Positions 14,101 to 19,786 of a stretch of 64,000 nucleotides of DNA are shown in pieces (positions within the stretch are counted from its first letter, which is position 1; each line of letters opens with the position of its first letter). Made by a program: the position numbers and the translations under genes. Source of the stretch: Glaciecola sp. KUL10. Its GTDB lineage: Bacteria; Pseudomonadota; Gammaproteobacteria; Enterobacterales; Alteromonadaceae. The stretch is taken from NCBI RefSeq assembly GCF_003203515.1, contig NZ_BGNG01000006.1, positions 1-64,000 of the forward strand, given 5' to 3'. The notes under the pieces are model-generated. The model had not been told where the DNA came from. It made no database searches and saw nothing but the letters and a program-made list of their open reading frames with translations.

Positions 14101-14786
14101 TCGAATTGCCTAGTGGTGAAGGTATATGTTTGCGAGTTCAAGAAAATGACGATATCACCAAACAACTTAGGTTTGCTAAGTGCAGAGACAGTGACCAAGC
14201 CTTAGAAGCTGGCAAAGCATTTAAAGTGTACGAAGCTGAGCAAGAGGATACCTTTAGAGTGCACTCTGATGCGTTTGGTCAATGTTTAACGATGCCAATT
14301 TATAAGCAAGGCGCTGAGTTGCAGTTATTTGATATGCGCTCGCAACAAGAAAAAGAGCAGATAAAAGATATTTGCTTACAAGCATCTGAAGAGCGAGGTA
14401 ATTGGAAGAAGAATCAGCTGTTAGCAGGTCTACAAGTGAATCTACTTTCTGGCTATACGCTAACTTCAAATCAGGTGTGCGATGCTTATTCATTGACGCC
14501 TCCTATCATTTTGGCAGACTGCCAAGAAGATCATCCTGGTCAATTGTGGTCGCGTACAGCGGGCAAACTGCACATAGACTTTGATAATGTTGAATATTGT
14601 ATGGATTACCGCATTGATCAAGAAGGCGATGAGTTGGTGCGAAGCTTGGTAGGAAATCGCTGTAAATTTAATACAAATACTATATTTGGAGTAAGACCTA
14701 CACCACGTTACAACCTGATTGAACCGTTTGTTCATTCTCCCGCTGAGGTTCCCTTGTCTTTTTCTCCTGTTTTTACGGGACAGTAG
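2184..14786 (+). CDS. Giant exported multidomain protein (tectonin-like propeller, repeats, ricin-type lectin region)
   Basis: I place the start at the ATG at 2184 (AGGAG at 2172-2176), giving about 4,200 residues; an upstream in-frame ATG at 2118 would add 22 charged residues before the signal peptide. Residues 1-25 are a signal peptide (cleavage near VIA-Q). Residues ~35-270 carry tectonin-like propeller blades (motifs such as DDLWVVGLDGRAYRF). Residues ~700-2600 hold about five diverged repeats of 350-450 residues. A Gly/Ala-rich hydrophobic stretch (~2893-2989) and an acidic/proline linker (DDDDPPPTYPP) follow. The last ~1,200 residues have about sixteen Cys-Leu...Cys units with QxW-like motifs (QVWQ, QLWS), typical of ricin B-type beta-trefoils. 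No catalytic motif was seen. A carbohydrate-binding surface or secreted role is inferred. It overlaps the preceding gene by 11 bases. Confidence 0.85.
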   Translation: MTNKLLYFLSCSLLLFFLTSSKVIAQNETSNTPEWWQTLGLKGLDIAQSSNDDLWVVGLDGRAYRFNPERSIWIPWGNLQNLVRIDVAPSGWAVSIDASGNTFLSPVDSSGRWQALNISASDVGIANDTIWLTGLDGIIYRSITDDNGQLSFETIRLFASRISALDERTAYALDPSGSVIKIEGNDATQVDNLPNASDIAVGSEGSIYLTALNFHDVSAGFNVYQYSLKSGVLSTLDSELIAITAGADDVLYGLNQFQWVVDNPGSAKSNQNQLFTFQDILGESLTLPAGLGSAQVSLSAQGELLVGETTLNGKQTKVAIAQTSGMRHPNIFFMHKRFELSEYIPDIEKTAFAEVSKFEDAVFSIIPTANTLIALPNETQIAINAYFDTQHNFALQENGNYALYAQADLNNLPDGALFAQLMQMSSTSIVVNSALQSSMFNNVSYRDTPASAFVEEGDRSLETLKQYYGDFIVDGLDLYGISDNLIGENIAGLQIIDAQWAIKLSSAPAVGVYVDAEINLDKQLVNDYSLASTISLSNLRLALDPLANKKLNISGLVSAEQANGAHQFTDINLRALDFSAEYYLPSAEGSQANNTLLMTGLADFSSAVDPSISRELAVLVELEMDASSKEVTPNIVIDTGLYLADLTGLDIPVVNQLALTQVRYSPALVSANAQIGSDDIVIARYEPPSYQAPLFLFSQNALRLEAYIPELSNTPFSGALMNNASVFARGPGVDTLTFASTEDLPEFIKNGFSANSQLFPLEIPPGVTAIGEYVLSQNADKSELNALGVQSNSYFGKAFFDLAFLAEMDFDAIDNPARFSTFLTDFNFDIELFVGAFDIPGYENIIKAQAMSAQFSRENQQFYSGLVGTIDLLIPQEGSDTEPFTLSTSGKIQVTEQAENITLQIAASTAFTQVDASALSYQAINDIIVLSAQASDKSKNKATQNAWKSAFGIDMLSVNQLAFVSRLDLASESKTLKLDTWLDANLGSEPIDAIGSILLEEDTQKNVSLNALDFSIPGPILVGGLPRMSEIPSVSQWQFKDMQLTLDSLSAKFDWTQENMQGRALLKELPKVFETEIEAGRASEQGIMSDYELYVAFSKFKANMLYPNELPMQLGQLESAETVLAFRTTEAFSSDILGLGSKVADLFSGLIQQGSFDYDSQIDLVKGVSWFSSTELSKLPDNTNTAFLKQVLTKELGINEPIIFYGTATAQENALLVDASLQIKSYGLPGVSREFVNFKDTIINLNNLDDSNTLKITSLGEVSHPDTNAMLALNGEINVTQHAVGHLQYKANLKTEQTWENPLGIPRLKFGKMEVQMDLEENAQTNTGRLAYNICGLGEYQQTKDTESLVGGYNCVEFEPMDLTLPINVENVNPSLDGAILSITFTDQLNIPLNVLSIMPSLSALDGSALANLYLAQKEITETPAYQSIDQFLDNAHFGLRKIYLSQSAASFDGELKLNEFLLSGRATFLSNDVPLNNIAVAGSTVKKQSFFMRTDRSVELAKLLPKLSPYADFDIPQGMFIISNQSIEELGLSDIPDEIYQDLFTGLVDADLAKYLNVEAGISFVSKIVSRDFPSFVQQDLLDYFSATEPILVGGRIEGLFTPEVQSGSDITPLRLSGFSQIQGVAIPTFAMNFIDINDLDTSLFFDVKLSDIEQKIPPTVKLLAKIKDSTIEQGSDFKLNLYNSQLDLGISNELALFIDTDARLLLNRSTNQSDENAQANIQFTGTMQYNNTFADPTKKEFTANLKTQGSWNEPLQIPNLQLSQFSLEIQRQQAADTNVNDLKICGDMLYRVSTTPVDATGCIAVGARDKYIAEVLFNQPLSIQLAEFLKLTQLDTSNGVWQNTLLKSANDSKVTFNQLYFSRNALVDTTSDDALASSHTMAFKGSVNLLGLRYDGFVSLINKNGADAFLLRSNSPINLRELMPNNIEAQGFELPQSVLSIADGKLADFSLNNMPQYLADNLFKGILNSQQADFVSVDSGLGIVARPSPEQLPLKIKDALKPFLNQEQTVLLSGTFNGFFTEPLEDDVINLLAAVDQIDLPVLPKGLFELKDISAEVQVSVPRFQEPSVKAIARLPKFSPPQIPPSLVSFFDTTIDLSLSDENSVLINTQANIKLPETSQRLVVVGALGFELIGNDQVLELALSSDQTWSEPLGIPSISFGELENNIAYQKINNQEDLKLEYCGAGSIKINTSIHAGKGCVDLAFDITGGRSASKDTVLSIEFLDQNGDPEDLSIPLTDMLVGMTDLLVQSAQEAGGDEQENKSVSLGDMGIPDTTVLLSKLYIAKDTFGFDGGLSIANKALSGSGFFVNKENNLALFMRNDNPFKPSDWLPSELVPDQDFAVPRSVFTFSSKAFPNFELDSIPDKINKTLFANILSLETSQKLRVEEGIGFVMKTTTNVFPAPVRTVVDDVFNLDSEFILGGSLGGISGGEKSASLYTEFTGFSLPELPADIIKVNDSDLRLFVKKVVGASVIVGLDTSAEIKVPKLDEPGKTDTVDTTLSLEYDLANVGAPFTLNATVNGTWVNPFGFDDTTVNDTTISIGPAASGIRIGIDTENANFKGRRFHLTLDTVWAGGVPTQLALLFGKPSDAPDLYITPVIQAEIYANILKLGFAGGSSILDNATSLALKELEQLNMQNANVVKDNVVRGIQALSNAANASSDGADSLSGLLKNSPLAMVAIKNPQIYFATPGNALPAKDGIERPPLGLGLFAQGSLILDLGPYETEMASGISKVNLLEGVYVSGRIDGKTPFNGTSLTVTGNQPLFGLIPSISMKGTITAPGFQMLEFPALISGDFNFSKPVTSATVNMSGDVNIAGGAVSRSFSGSISPTRFEVNSSPDGCIDIPVRVGVGLTINPASPWSIIHPDILINNGIYPAPPDVVGCLGELGEQLAKAGEKLGEAGAYVGGKGLEYGQQGFTFVMGGASAALGLAGPLGSELGKALAAATQITNESLDAIRSGNVIAIGATVGAALSNLGSAFADFFSGGLFDDDDPPPTYPPHPQACKDDFYFNQTFKQCFHKNMMVFEHTGNPGAQPSCLRARGESLDVVRCNGLTDTQFILNDKTQQIKTAPHYWNALASYYPASDTKCMVAENNGQTVDVKLVSCNYSSALPHSDEWTYTANGELVTIVGSQQLCLDTINGAEEGWASMRACNAIGEQANTNPLKWTGSAYFPDYARAYGHGYRGHLKSPHPALHDKCMGPAHRHMEMKDSCGQANNLWRLNYYNDKEVQLVFPDKLDGTAFCMTKHGPELEGGTFEAVGFHCAPVADTQLFHLAPVSNFNNFDHADPGRGPREGAFVVKVPNENLCLQYRNSSKKFDRFGPCQNGALKNFIFEPNSRIRRELREDAERQASEALLAQQAQQIKSGHIEANRTALRFVESGACLAFMSRSQWLATGTQEPINQKASNGNLCPSAYSMNLSEFGAGYRIETSQNRCLTLTPRGNIRVEPCVFTHANQVWQKHIFEGSEGAFALIDAASDQCITFNGSNRPLTMSQCGQASQLLKHEFSIKDPVENTIDISSLQRTELYEQALAMGHSQDVSMQVINLNHEKCLSIEPDEMFYLNGRSELLFKDCQYEYFNALEKENAIRFLDATDTPEPDDVRIFSDQLQLCLGLPINTLVNGEHFVDLPPNEYENKQVGLVASYCQNQKVGQVFKKLPNPTGDGFRLVNNSLITSDIGAPMCINTQASSDSSFAQYPVFASPCTNAADVFSFGEAWLVDEAVSPIIVAAQAPYLTEKPNYSEINVEPTMVKLGFHPRFNGFGKLSILGNGGDSQISGCLVGKQSAEFRFGDDDNESRSRAGRDSCDQNSGRDASIAILNSERNDGTVRVYFENTELCLTLNEQSDENPQGLWTLDTCEFGNNSQILALTINNANTRRGIPENISFRNMSGSRSIYLNNNNGRALLSRQPGGGGARPSYVFKRTRTSDFNLEFIRTPEAPGDNAAQMNPDVLARARQAAATEFSDEFSMQFELPSGEGICLRVQENDDITKQLRFAKCRDSDQALEAGKAFKVYEAEQEDTFRVHSDAFGQCLTMPIYKQGAELQLFDMRSQQEKEQIKDICLQASEERGNWKKNQLLAGLQVNLLSGYTLTSNQVCDAYSLTPPIILADCQEDHPGQLWSRTAGKLHIDFDNVEYCMDYRIDQEGDELVRSLVGNRCKFNTNTIFGVRPTPRYNLIEPFVHSPAEVPLSFSPVFTGQ
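4370..9800 (+). repeat. About five diverged ~1.1-1.4 kb coding repeats in the giant gene
   Basis: Three landmarks recur in order. The first is a segment of the type DIPDEIYQDLF near nt 4400, 5710, 6790, 8050 and 9270. The second is a GG/GT-containing strand soon after it. The third is a segment of the type TWENPLGIP near nt 5020, 6085, 7445, 8640 and 9760. In three units the third landmark is followed by a cysteine pair (ICG...GC) at about nt 6183/6246, 7540/7590 and 8736/8788. The repeats are protein-level only; the DNA is well diverged, suggesting old duplications. Confidence 0.6.
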
Positions 14787-14953
14787 GCTTAGCATGTTAG
14801 TCTATTTTGGTTGATGAGTAATTGATTACCTTAGACACCAAAAGATTTAAAAAAGATAAATCATTTGGCCTTTTAAGCAAAAGCCTGCATCCAGATGAGG
14901 TGACTATAATACGAGAAGTTAATTGAAAAAAATCATGGCTTTTAGCCGAGATT

Positions 14954-15787
14954 ATGCATGGGTACTTACTAATGAACGTTTCTATATTGAGTCTATTTTT
15001 ATTGGTCAGCTTAGTTTTATTAAGCGCATGTTCGGGCTCCACACAAATAAAAAGTGATTCGACAAGTGTGTCTGATTCCAAAGACACCATCTCTAAGTTT
15101 AACGCTTACACACAGGCGTTCAGCAAAGACACTGTCCTGACCCAAAATCATGCAACGGGCCATGTAGGCGACTATTTTTTCACGCATTGGAAAGATGGCG
15201 GTACTACAACTTTGAGCTTAAAGACCGACGGCCAATTTAGCGTTCAATGGACAAAAGGTGGATACAACTACGTCGGCGGACCTGGGTGGCACTATGGAGA
15301 TAAAGAACGCATCATCGGTTATCGTTTTGATGAAGACAGTGGCGCGAATTATATTACCCTTTATGGCTGGGGCTATGATAAAGATATGCCCAAATCCGAC
15401 CCTGCTCATTTAGTTGAATATTATATCCTGCAACGGTGGATAACAGACCCAACTAACAACGGTGATTCAGGCATAAACTTTGTGAGTAACGGCGTTGAAT
15501 ACGTGACTTACAGAACGATACGAGAGCAAAAGCCGTCTATCAACAGCACGTCTACTTTTTATCAGTATTGGAGTAAACCACTGACACAAAGAGAGTTGGG
15601 GCAAGAGTATGAAATTGTCTTTGCAGATCACGTAAAAGCTTGGGAGCAATCTGGTTGGATAATTCCGGATATGAATAATTTTGATGCCAGTGATGATCCA
15701 ACCTATCAAGTAATGGCGGTTGAAGTATTCAATCCAGCCTACGACGGTGTGGGTGCTGGTCAAGTTTGGGATGCAAGTAAAAAATAA
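14954..15787 (+). CDS. GH11-family endo-1,4-beta-xylanase, lipoprotein
   Basis: Glycoside hydrolase family 11 enzymes cut beta-1,4-xylan internally with retention of configuration. The core matches the family in order: DYFFTHWKDGG, a VQW..GGYNYVGGPGW stretch, ITLYGWGYD, LVEYYILQRW, then TFYQYWS, HVKAWEQSGW and MAVEVFNP. The two expected catalytic glutamates are at about residues 155 (nucleophile, in LVEYY) and 257 (acid/base, in AVEVF). The N-terminus has a hydrophobic segment ending in the lipobox LLSAC, so the enzyme is probably membrane-anchored, unusual for a family that is mostly freely secreted. A second ATG at 14972 would also leave the lipobox intact. It stands alone, 167 bases after the giant gene. 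Confidence 0.85.
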   Translation: MHGYLLMNVSILSLFLLVSLVLLSACSGSTQIKSDSTSVSDSKDTISKFNAYTQAFSKDTVLTQNHATGHVGDYFFTHWKDGGTTTLSLKTDGQFSVQWTKGGYNYVGGPGWHYGDKERIIGYRFDEDSGANYITLYGWGYDKDMPKSDPAHLVEYYILQRWITDPTNNGDSGINFVSNGVEYVTYRTIREQKPSINSTSTFYQYWSKPLTQRELGQEYEIVFADHVKAWEQSGWIIPDMNNFDASDDPTYQVMAVEVFNPAYDGVGAGQVWDASKK

Positions 15788-15854
15788 ATACAGTTGACCT
15801 ATAAGCTATGTTTTAATCGGTGCATTAAACGCGATTAATAACTGATAGGTCGTA

Positions 15855-16976
15855 ATGGATTCCAAGAACAAAAAGCCAGCTACTGCGGTCATTCACGCGG
15901 GATTAAACTCCCCACAACAAGGTGCTCCTTTTACTGACGGCCCTTGCTTTGCCAGCACGTTTCACTTAAAAGGCGAAGCTGACAGTGCTGATTACCAATA
16001 TGCGCGCTTTCACAATCCAACTTGGACAGCACTCGAAAAAGGTTTGTCTGAATTAGAAGGCGGTGAAACCGTTATTTTTCCCTCGGGCATGGCTGCGTGT
16101 GCTGCGATCTTAAGTAGTTTATTGGTGAGTGGGCAAACCATTGTCTTACCCGCGGATGGATATTACGCAACCAGAGCCTATGCCGAAGCGTTTCTTCAAC
16201 CAAACGGTATCAATATTCAACTAGTAGCAACCACAAAGTTGTTAGATATTGATTATAGTGACGTAGATTTGGTTCTAATTGAGACGCCAAGTAATCCCTT
16301 GTTAGATGTGGTTGATATTAAACGCTTAGCGGATAAGGTTCATACATCGGGCGCCTTGTTAGCAATCGACAACACAACCGCTACGGTGCTAGGGCAACAG
16401 CCATTGTCGTTAGGTGCTGATATATCCATGTCGGCAGATACAAAAGCCCTCAATGGCCACAGTGATGTAGTGTTTGGTCATGTTTCTAGTGCTGATAAAC
16501 AATTGATTGAGCGGATACGCTTGTGGCGTAAACTTGCAGGTAATATTCCTGGTCCAATGGAAACGTGGATGGTACACAGGGGGTTAGCCACACTTGATTT
16601 AAGGTTAGAGAGAATGTGTGCAAACGCCTCAAAAGTAGCTGCATTTCTCAATACCCATTCGAGTGTAAAGTCTGTGCGTTATCCTGGTTTAGAGTCAGAC
16701 CCTTCACACCGTGTTGCGAGTGCTCAAATGCATCATTTTGGCTTTGTTGTCAGTTTCGATTTAGGTGAAGCTTCACTTGCGCAAACCTTTTTAAATAATG
16801 CCGCTTTGGTGTTTGAAGCCACTAGTTTTGGTGGCTTACACACGATGGCCGAACGCCGAGCACGCTGGGGTACTGATGATGTGTCACAGGGTTTGATTCG
16901 CTTAAGTGTGGGTTGTGAGCACGTTGACGATATTATTCATGATCTTGAATGTGCATTAAGTAAGATCGCAAAGTAA
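15855..16976 (+). CDS. PLP-dependent Cys/Met metabolism enzyme (cystathionine gamma-lyase/synthase type)
   Basis: Cytoplasmic enzyme of the trans-sulfuration fold-type I family. The usual landmarks are present: Y.YARFHNPTW near the N-terminus, FPSGMAA in the cofactor region, ETPSNPLLDVVD, AIDNTTAT, and the PLP-binding lysine at about residue 197 in SADTKALNGHSD. The C-terminal FGG...RLSVGCEHVDDII is also typical. At 373 residues it has the normal length. Gamma-lyase, gamma-synthase and related beta-lyases cannot be separated from motifs alone. The ATG at 15855 follows a GATAGGT ribosome site. It is not obviously in an operon with its neighbours. Confidence 0.85.
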   Translation: MDSKNKKPATAVIHAGLNSPQQGAPFTDGPCFASTFHLKGEADSADYQYARFHNPTWTALEKGLSELEGGETVIFPSGMAACAAILSSLLVSGQTIVLPADGYYATRAYAEAFLQPNGINIQLVATTKLLDIDYSDVDLVLIETPSNPLLDVVDIKRLADKVHTSGALLAIDNTTATVLGQQPLSLGADISMSADTKALNGHSDVVFGHVSSADKQLIERIRLWRKLAGNIPGPMETWMVHRGLATLDLRLERMCANASKVAAFLNTHSSVKSVRYPGLESDPSHRVASAQMHHFGFVVSFDLGEASLAQTFLNNAALVFEATSFGGLHTMAERRARWGTDDVSQGLIRLSVGCEHVDDIIHDLECALSKIAK

Positions 16977-17055
16977 ATTAGTGAGGGCAGTTTGAGTTAT
17001 ACTAAAGCCCAAACCAGCCGTAATTGACTATTAATCTATTAATTAGAAAAAGAAT

Positions 17056-17562
17056 ATGACCGACGTTTATCAAGATTTTCTGCCGCCCCAACATTTTGCT
17101 GATCTAAAGCGCTTGATGATGACCAATATGCTTCCTTGGTATTTTACTGATCGCGTGGTTTCTACCGAAAAGCATTTTATGTTTGGTCATACATTTATGG
17201 AAAACGGCCAAGTAGTTAACCCTAAATTCTTTGAGCCCGTTCGGGGCATGTTGTTGCCCATGCAAGACAAAGTTAAATTTATTGGCGTCAGTCGGATCCG
17301 AGCAGTCATGTACACTAATCAAGGGAAGGAAATCGTCCACCCAACACATGTAGATATCCCGCTAGACTCAGGTGTGTCCGATAAATTCCGTATTGCTGTT
17401 TTTCATTTAAACACCTGCAATGGAAAAACAGTGATTGGAGATGAGAGTATCGAATCAAAAGAGAACCAGTTAATCATCTTTAAAAATGTACCTCATTACG
17501 GAACAGTACAAACTGACTCCGATACACGAGTGGTATTGAACTTCGCGCTTAGAATTGAATAA
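17056..17562 (+). CDS. Small 2-oxoglutarate/Fe(II)-dependent oxygenase
   Basis: 168 residues with the layout of the compact prolyl-hydroxylase-like 2OG oxygenases often found in marine bacteria and their phages. The probable iron ligands are the H and D of THVDIP and the H of PHYGT; the 2-oxoglutarate-binding arginine is in DTRVVLNF near the C-terminus. The RIRAVMYTNQGKE stretch before the HxD motif and the AVFHLNTCNGKT stretch after it are characteristic. The substrate cannot be predicted. It follows the PLP enzyme by 79 bases on the same strand. Confidence 0.75.
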   Translation: MTDVYQDFLPPQHFADLKRLMMTNMLPWYFTDRVVSTEKHFMFGHTFMENGQVVNPKFFEPVRGMLLPMQDKVKFIGVSRIRAVMYTNQGKEIVHPTHVDIPLDSGVSDKFRIAVFHLNTCNGKTVIGDESIESKENQLIIFKNVPHYGTVQTDSDTRVVLNFALRIE

Positions 17563-17869
17563 GCAGCAAAATAATGAAGTCTCATGAAAGTTTTTTCGCG
17601 AGAGGAGTTTACCCATGTACTATAAAATCACACTGTACATTGCGATAAAAACAGTCATAATATTGCAAGTGTCGTCAAAATAATTCAGTTTTTAGTGTGT
17701 GAATGCTGAAATGACTTTATAAGTACATCAATACGTCTTCTTCTGATAGTCCACTTGTCTTTTAGCAATGGTTACGGAGTGATGGCGGGCATAGTCGCTC
17801 GGTTGCGCTTTGATGCTTGTTATTGGGTTATTCAGACAGTCGAGCAGATATCAATGGTAAAGGTAATAT
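17563..17869. other. 307-base intergenic region
   Basis: No convincing gene. It contains one weak dyad, ATGTAC at 17615-17620 and GTACAT at 17635-17640, and should hold the promoter for the RpiB-type gene, but no clear -35/-10 pair could be picked. Confidence 0.4.
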
Positions 17870-18511
17870 ATGAAAATTGCGCTGTTAATGGAAAATAGCC
17901 AGGCGGCTAAAAACACGATCGTTTTAAACGAGCTAAAAGCGGTGGTTGAGCCCTTAGGTCACACCGTGTTAAATGTGGGGATGACGGATGAAAATGATCA
18001 CCATCTTACGTATATACATTTGGGTATCCAAGCAAGCTTATTGTTAAACACTGGTGTGGTTGATTTCGTCGTTTCTGGATGCGGTACTGGGCAGGGAGCA
18101 ATGATGTCCTTGAACGCGCACCCAGGCGTATTTTGTGGCTATTGTTTGGAACCGACAGATGCATTTTTGTTCAATCAAGTAAATAACGGTAATGCGATCG
18201 CGTTGGCATTTGCCAAAGGTTTTGGTTGGGGAGCAGAATTAAATATTCGTTATATGTTTGAGAAGGCATTTACAACGGGTGAGCGTGGCTTAGGTTATCC
18301 AAAAGAGCGAGCCGAACCTCAGCAGAAGAATGCAGGAATTTTGGTAGAAGTTAAGACCGCGCTGGCAAAACCGTCTTTGTTGTCAGGTTTACAGGCCTTA
18401 AATCAAGATTTGGTTAAGCAAGCTGTCAGTAGCGAACAATTCAAACAGGCCTTTTTTGACAACTGCAAACAGCCTGATTTAACTGATTATGTCAGGTCGC
18501 TCGTGGCCTGA
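17870..18511 (+). CDS. RpiB/LacA/LacB-family sugar-phosphate isomerase
   Basis: Cytoplasmic aldose-ketose isomerase of the ribose-5-phosphate isomerase B / galactose-6-phosphate isomerase fold. The N-terminal MKIALLMENSQAAKN, the VDFVVSGCGTGQGA stretch carrying the active-site cysteine loop, and the NNGNAIALAFAKGFGWGAE segment fit the family; at 213 residues it is longer than classical RpiB (~150) because of a C-terminal helical extension. Members of this longer group sit beside uronate and algal-polysaccharide genes in related bacteria, which agrees with the GH88/lactonase pair next door (convergent, 45 bases between stops). The exact substrate is unknown. The ATG at 17870 follows a purine-rich AAAGGTAA. 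Confidence 0.8.
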   Translation: MKIALLMENSQAAKNTIVLNELKAVVEPLGHTVLNVGMTDENDHHLTYIHLGIQASLLLNTGVVDFVVSGCGTGQGAMMSLNAHPGVFCGYCLEPTDAFLFNQVNNGNAIALAFAKGFGWGAELNIRYMFEKAFTTGERGLGYPKERAEPQQKNAGILVEVKTALAKPSLLSGLQALNQDLVKQAVSSEQFKQAFFDNCKQPDLTDYVRSLVA

Positions 18512-18556
18512 GTTATATCAAGAATAATAAAGCTGCTGTCAGGGAAGAAGCAGTCC

Positions 18557-19708
18557 TTATTCATCGAATAAAATACAAATAGGTTCAGGGACATTGATTG
18601 TGCTTCCCGTTTTATATTGTAATAAACCTGACGACTGATCGATCGCAAACACCGATACTGTATTTGAGTGCTGTCCTGCTGCAAACAGCCATTTGCCGGA
18701 CAAGTCCATGTTGATATTGCGGGGGAAGGCACCTCGAACGTGTTCATTCTCTCGTAATGATAATGCGCCTTTGTCGTCTAGACTGAACACACTAACTGAG
18801 TCGTGCCCACGGTTAGCCGAATAAACGAACTTACCATTGGGATGCACCAATATCTCTGAAGCTGAATTAAATGCTTCTTGTGATTTTGCTGTTTCCGATA
18901 AGGTAGGTGTGACCGACATTAGTTGAGCAGTGCCTTGTAAGGCATCATATTTAAAGGTTGAGATACTTAAGGAGAATTCGTTAAGCAGGAAAATATGCTC
19001 TCCATCCACCGAAAATCTCATGTGACGTGGACCACCTCCAGCGCTGGTAACAGCCTCACCATGATTAGTTAGTTGATACTCACTTTCATTCACTTTATAT
19101 ATAATGGCTGCATCAAGCCCAAGGTCTGGTACCACTGCGTACTTTCCATCGGGAGAAAATCCAACCCAGTGCGGGTGGGGGCTGTTCTGCCTATTTTTAT
19201 AAACTTTGCTGCCACCTTGGTGCTCAATTAATTGAGTGCGCGTAACGATTTCCCCGTTTTCTCTCAGGGAAAATACCGCCACTGAACCACCGCCATATTG
19301 GGCAGTAATTAAAAATGTGCCAGAAGGATGCACTGCGATATGCGTTCCCGAGCCATCACCAATCTCTAAGCTGTTAACAAACTCAAGAGAGCCGTCTTGT
19401 GTTTTTTTATACGCCGCAACTACTGGAGTCTCATTGATTACTGCCACCGCATAGATAACATCGAGCTTGGGGTGTTTGGTTAGGAATCCGGGAGCATCAA
19501 GTTCGGCCACCCGTGTGGCCGCTGAAAGTTGGCCGGAGTCCTCGTCAAAAGACGCATGATAGATTCCATCACCTTGTTTGTTCCCAGTGCCAAAATAGAC
19601 ATCTTGATCAGCAAACGCATGCGTCATTGTTGCAAGAGTAATCGCGATGGCGGTCAATGAGGCGCAAATAGACTGACGGAATCGGTTTGGCGAAAAACGA
19701 TATGGCAT
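18557..19708 (-). CDS. Exported lactonase, seven-bladed beta-propeller
   Basis: Member of the lactonase family that includes 6-phosphogluconolactonase YbhE and cycloisomerase-type propellers. Recognisable blades include PHPHWVGFSPDGKYAVVPDLG, GGGPRHMRFSVDGEHIFLLNE, ILVHPNGKFVYSANRGHDSV and FPRNINMDLSGKWLFAAGQ. I chose the ATG at 19708: it follows AAGGAAGGG, and the protein then begins with a good signal peptide (cleavage near AFA-DQ). Two upstream in-frame starts add only a charged stretch. It lies 78 bases downstream of the GH88 gene on the same strand, so it probably opens a sugar lactone released in uronate breakdown in the periplasm; the substrate is inferred. Confidence 0.8.
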   Translation of the reverse strand: MPYRFSPNRFRQSICASLTAIAITLATMTHAFADQDVYFGTGNKQGDGIYHASFDEDSGQLSAATRVAELDAPGFLTKHPKLDVIYAVAVINETPVVAAYKKTQDGSLEFVNSLEIGDGSGTHIAVHPSGTFLITAQYGGGSVAVFSLRENGEIVTRTQLIEHQGGSKVYKNRQNSPHPHWVGFSPDGKYAVVPDLGLDAAIIYKVNESEYQLTNHGEAVTSAGGGPRHMRFSVDGEHIFLLNEFSLSISTFKYDALQGTAQLMSVTPTLSETAKSQEAFNSASEILVHPNGKFVYSANRGHDSVSVFSLDDKGALSLRENEHVRGAFPRNINMDLSGKWLFAAGQHSNTVSVFAIDQSSGLLQYKTGSTINVPEPICILFDE

Positions 19709-19786
19709 TTCCCTTCCTTTATTCATAAAAAAGCGAGTGACGTAATGCACTCGCTTAAACACTAACACATATAATGTTATAGGGTA

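Noticed and set aside
17056-17562. 2OG oxygenase as a sign of a prophage
   Set aside because: Such oxygenases occur in marine phages, but no integrase, structural or replication gene is near.
17615-17640. ATGTAC/GTACAT dyad as an operator
   Set aside because: Six-base arms, 14 apart, far from either gene start in AT-rich DNA; could be chance.
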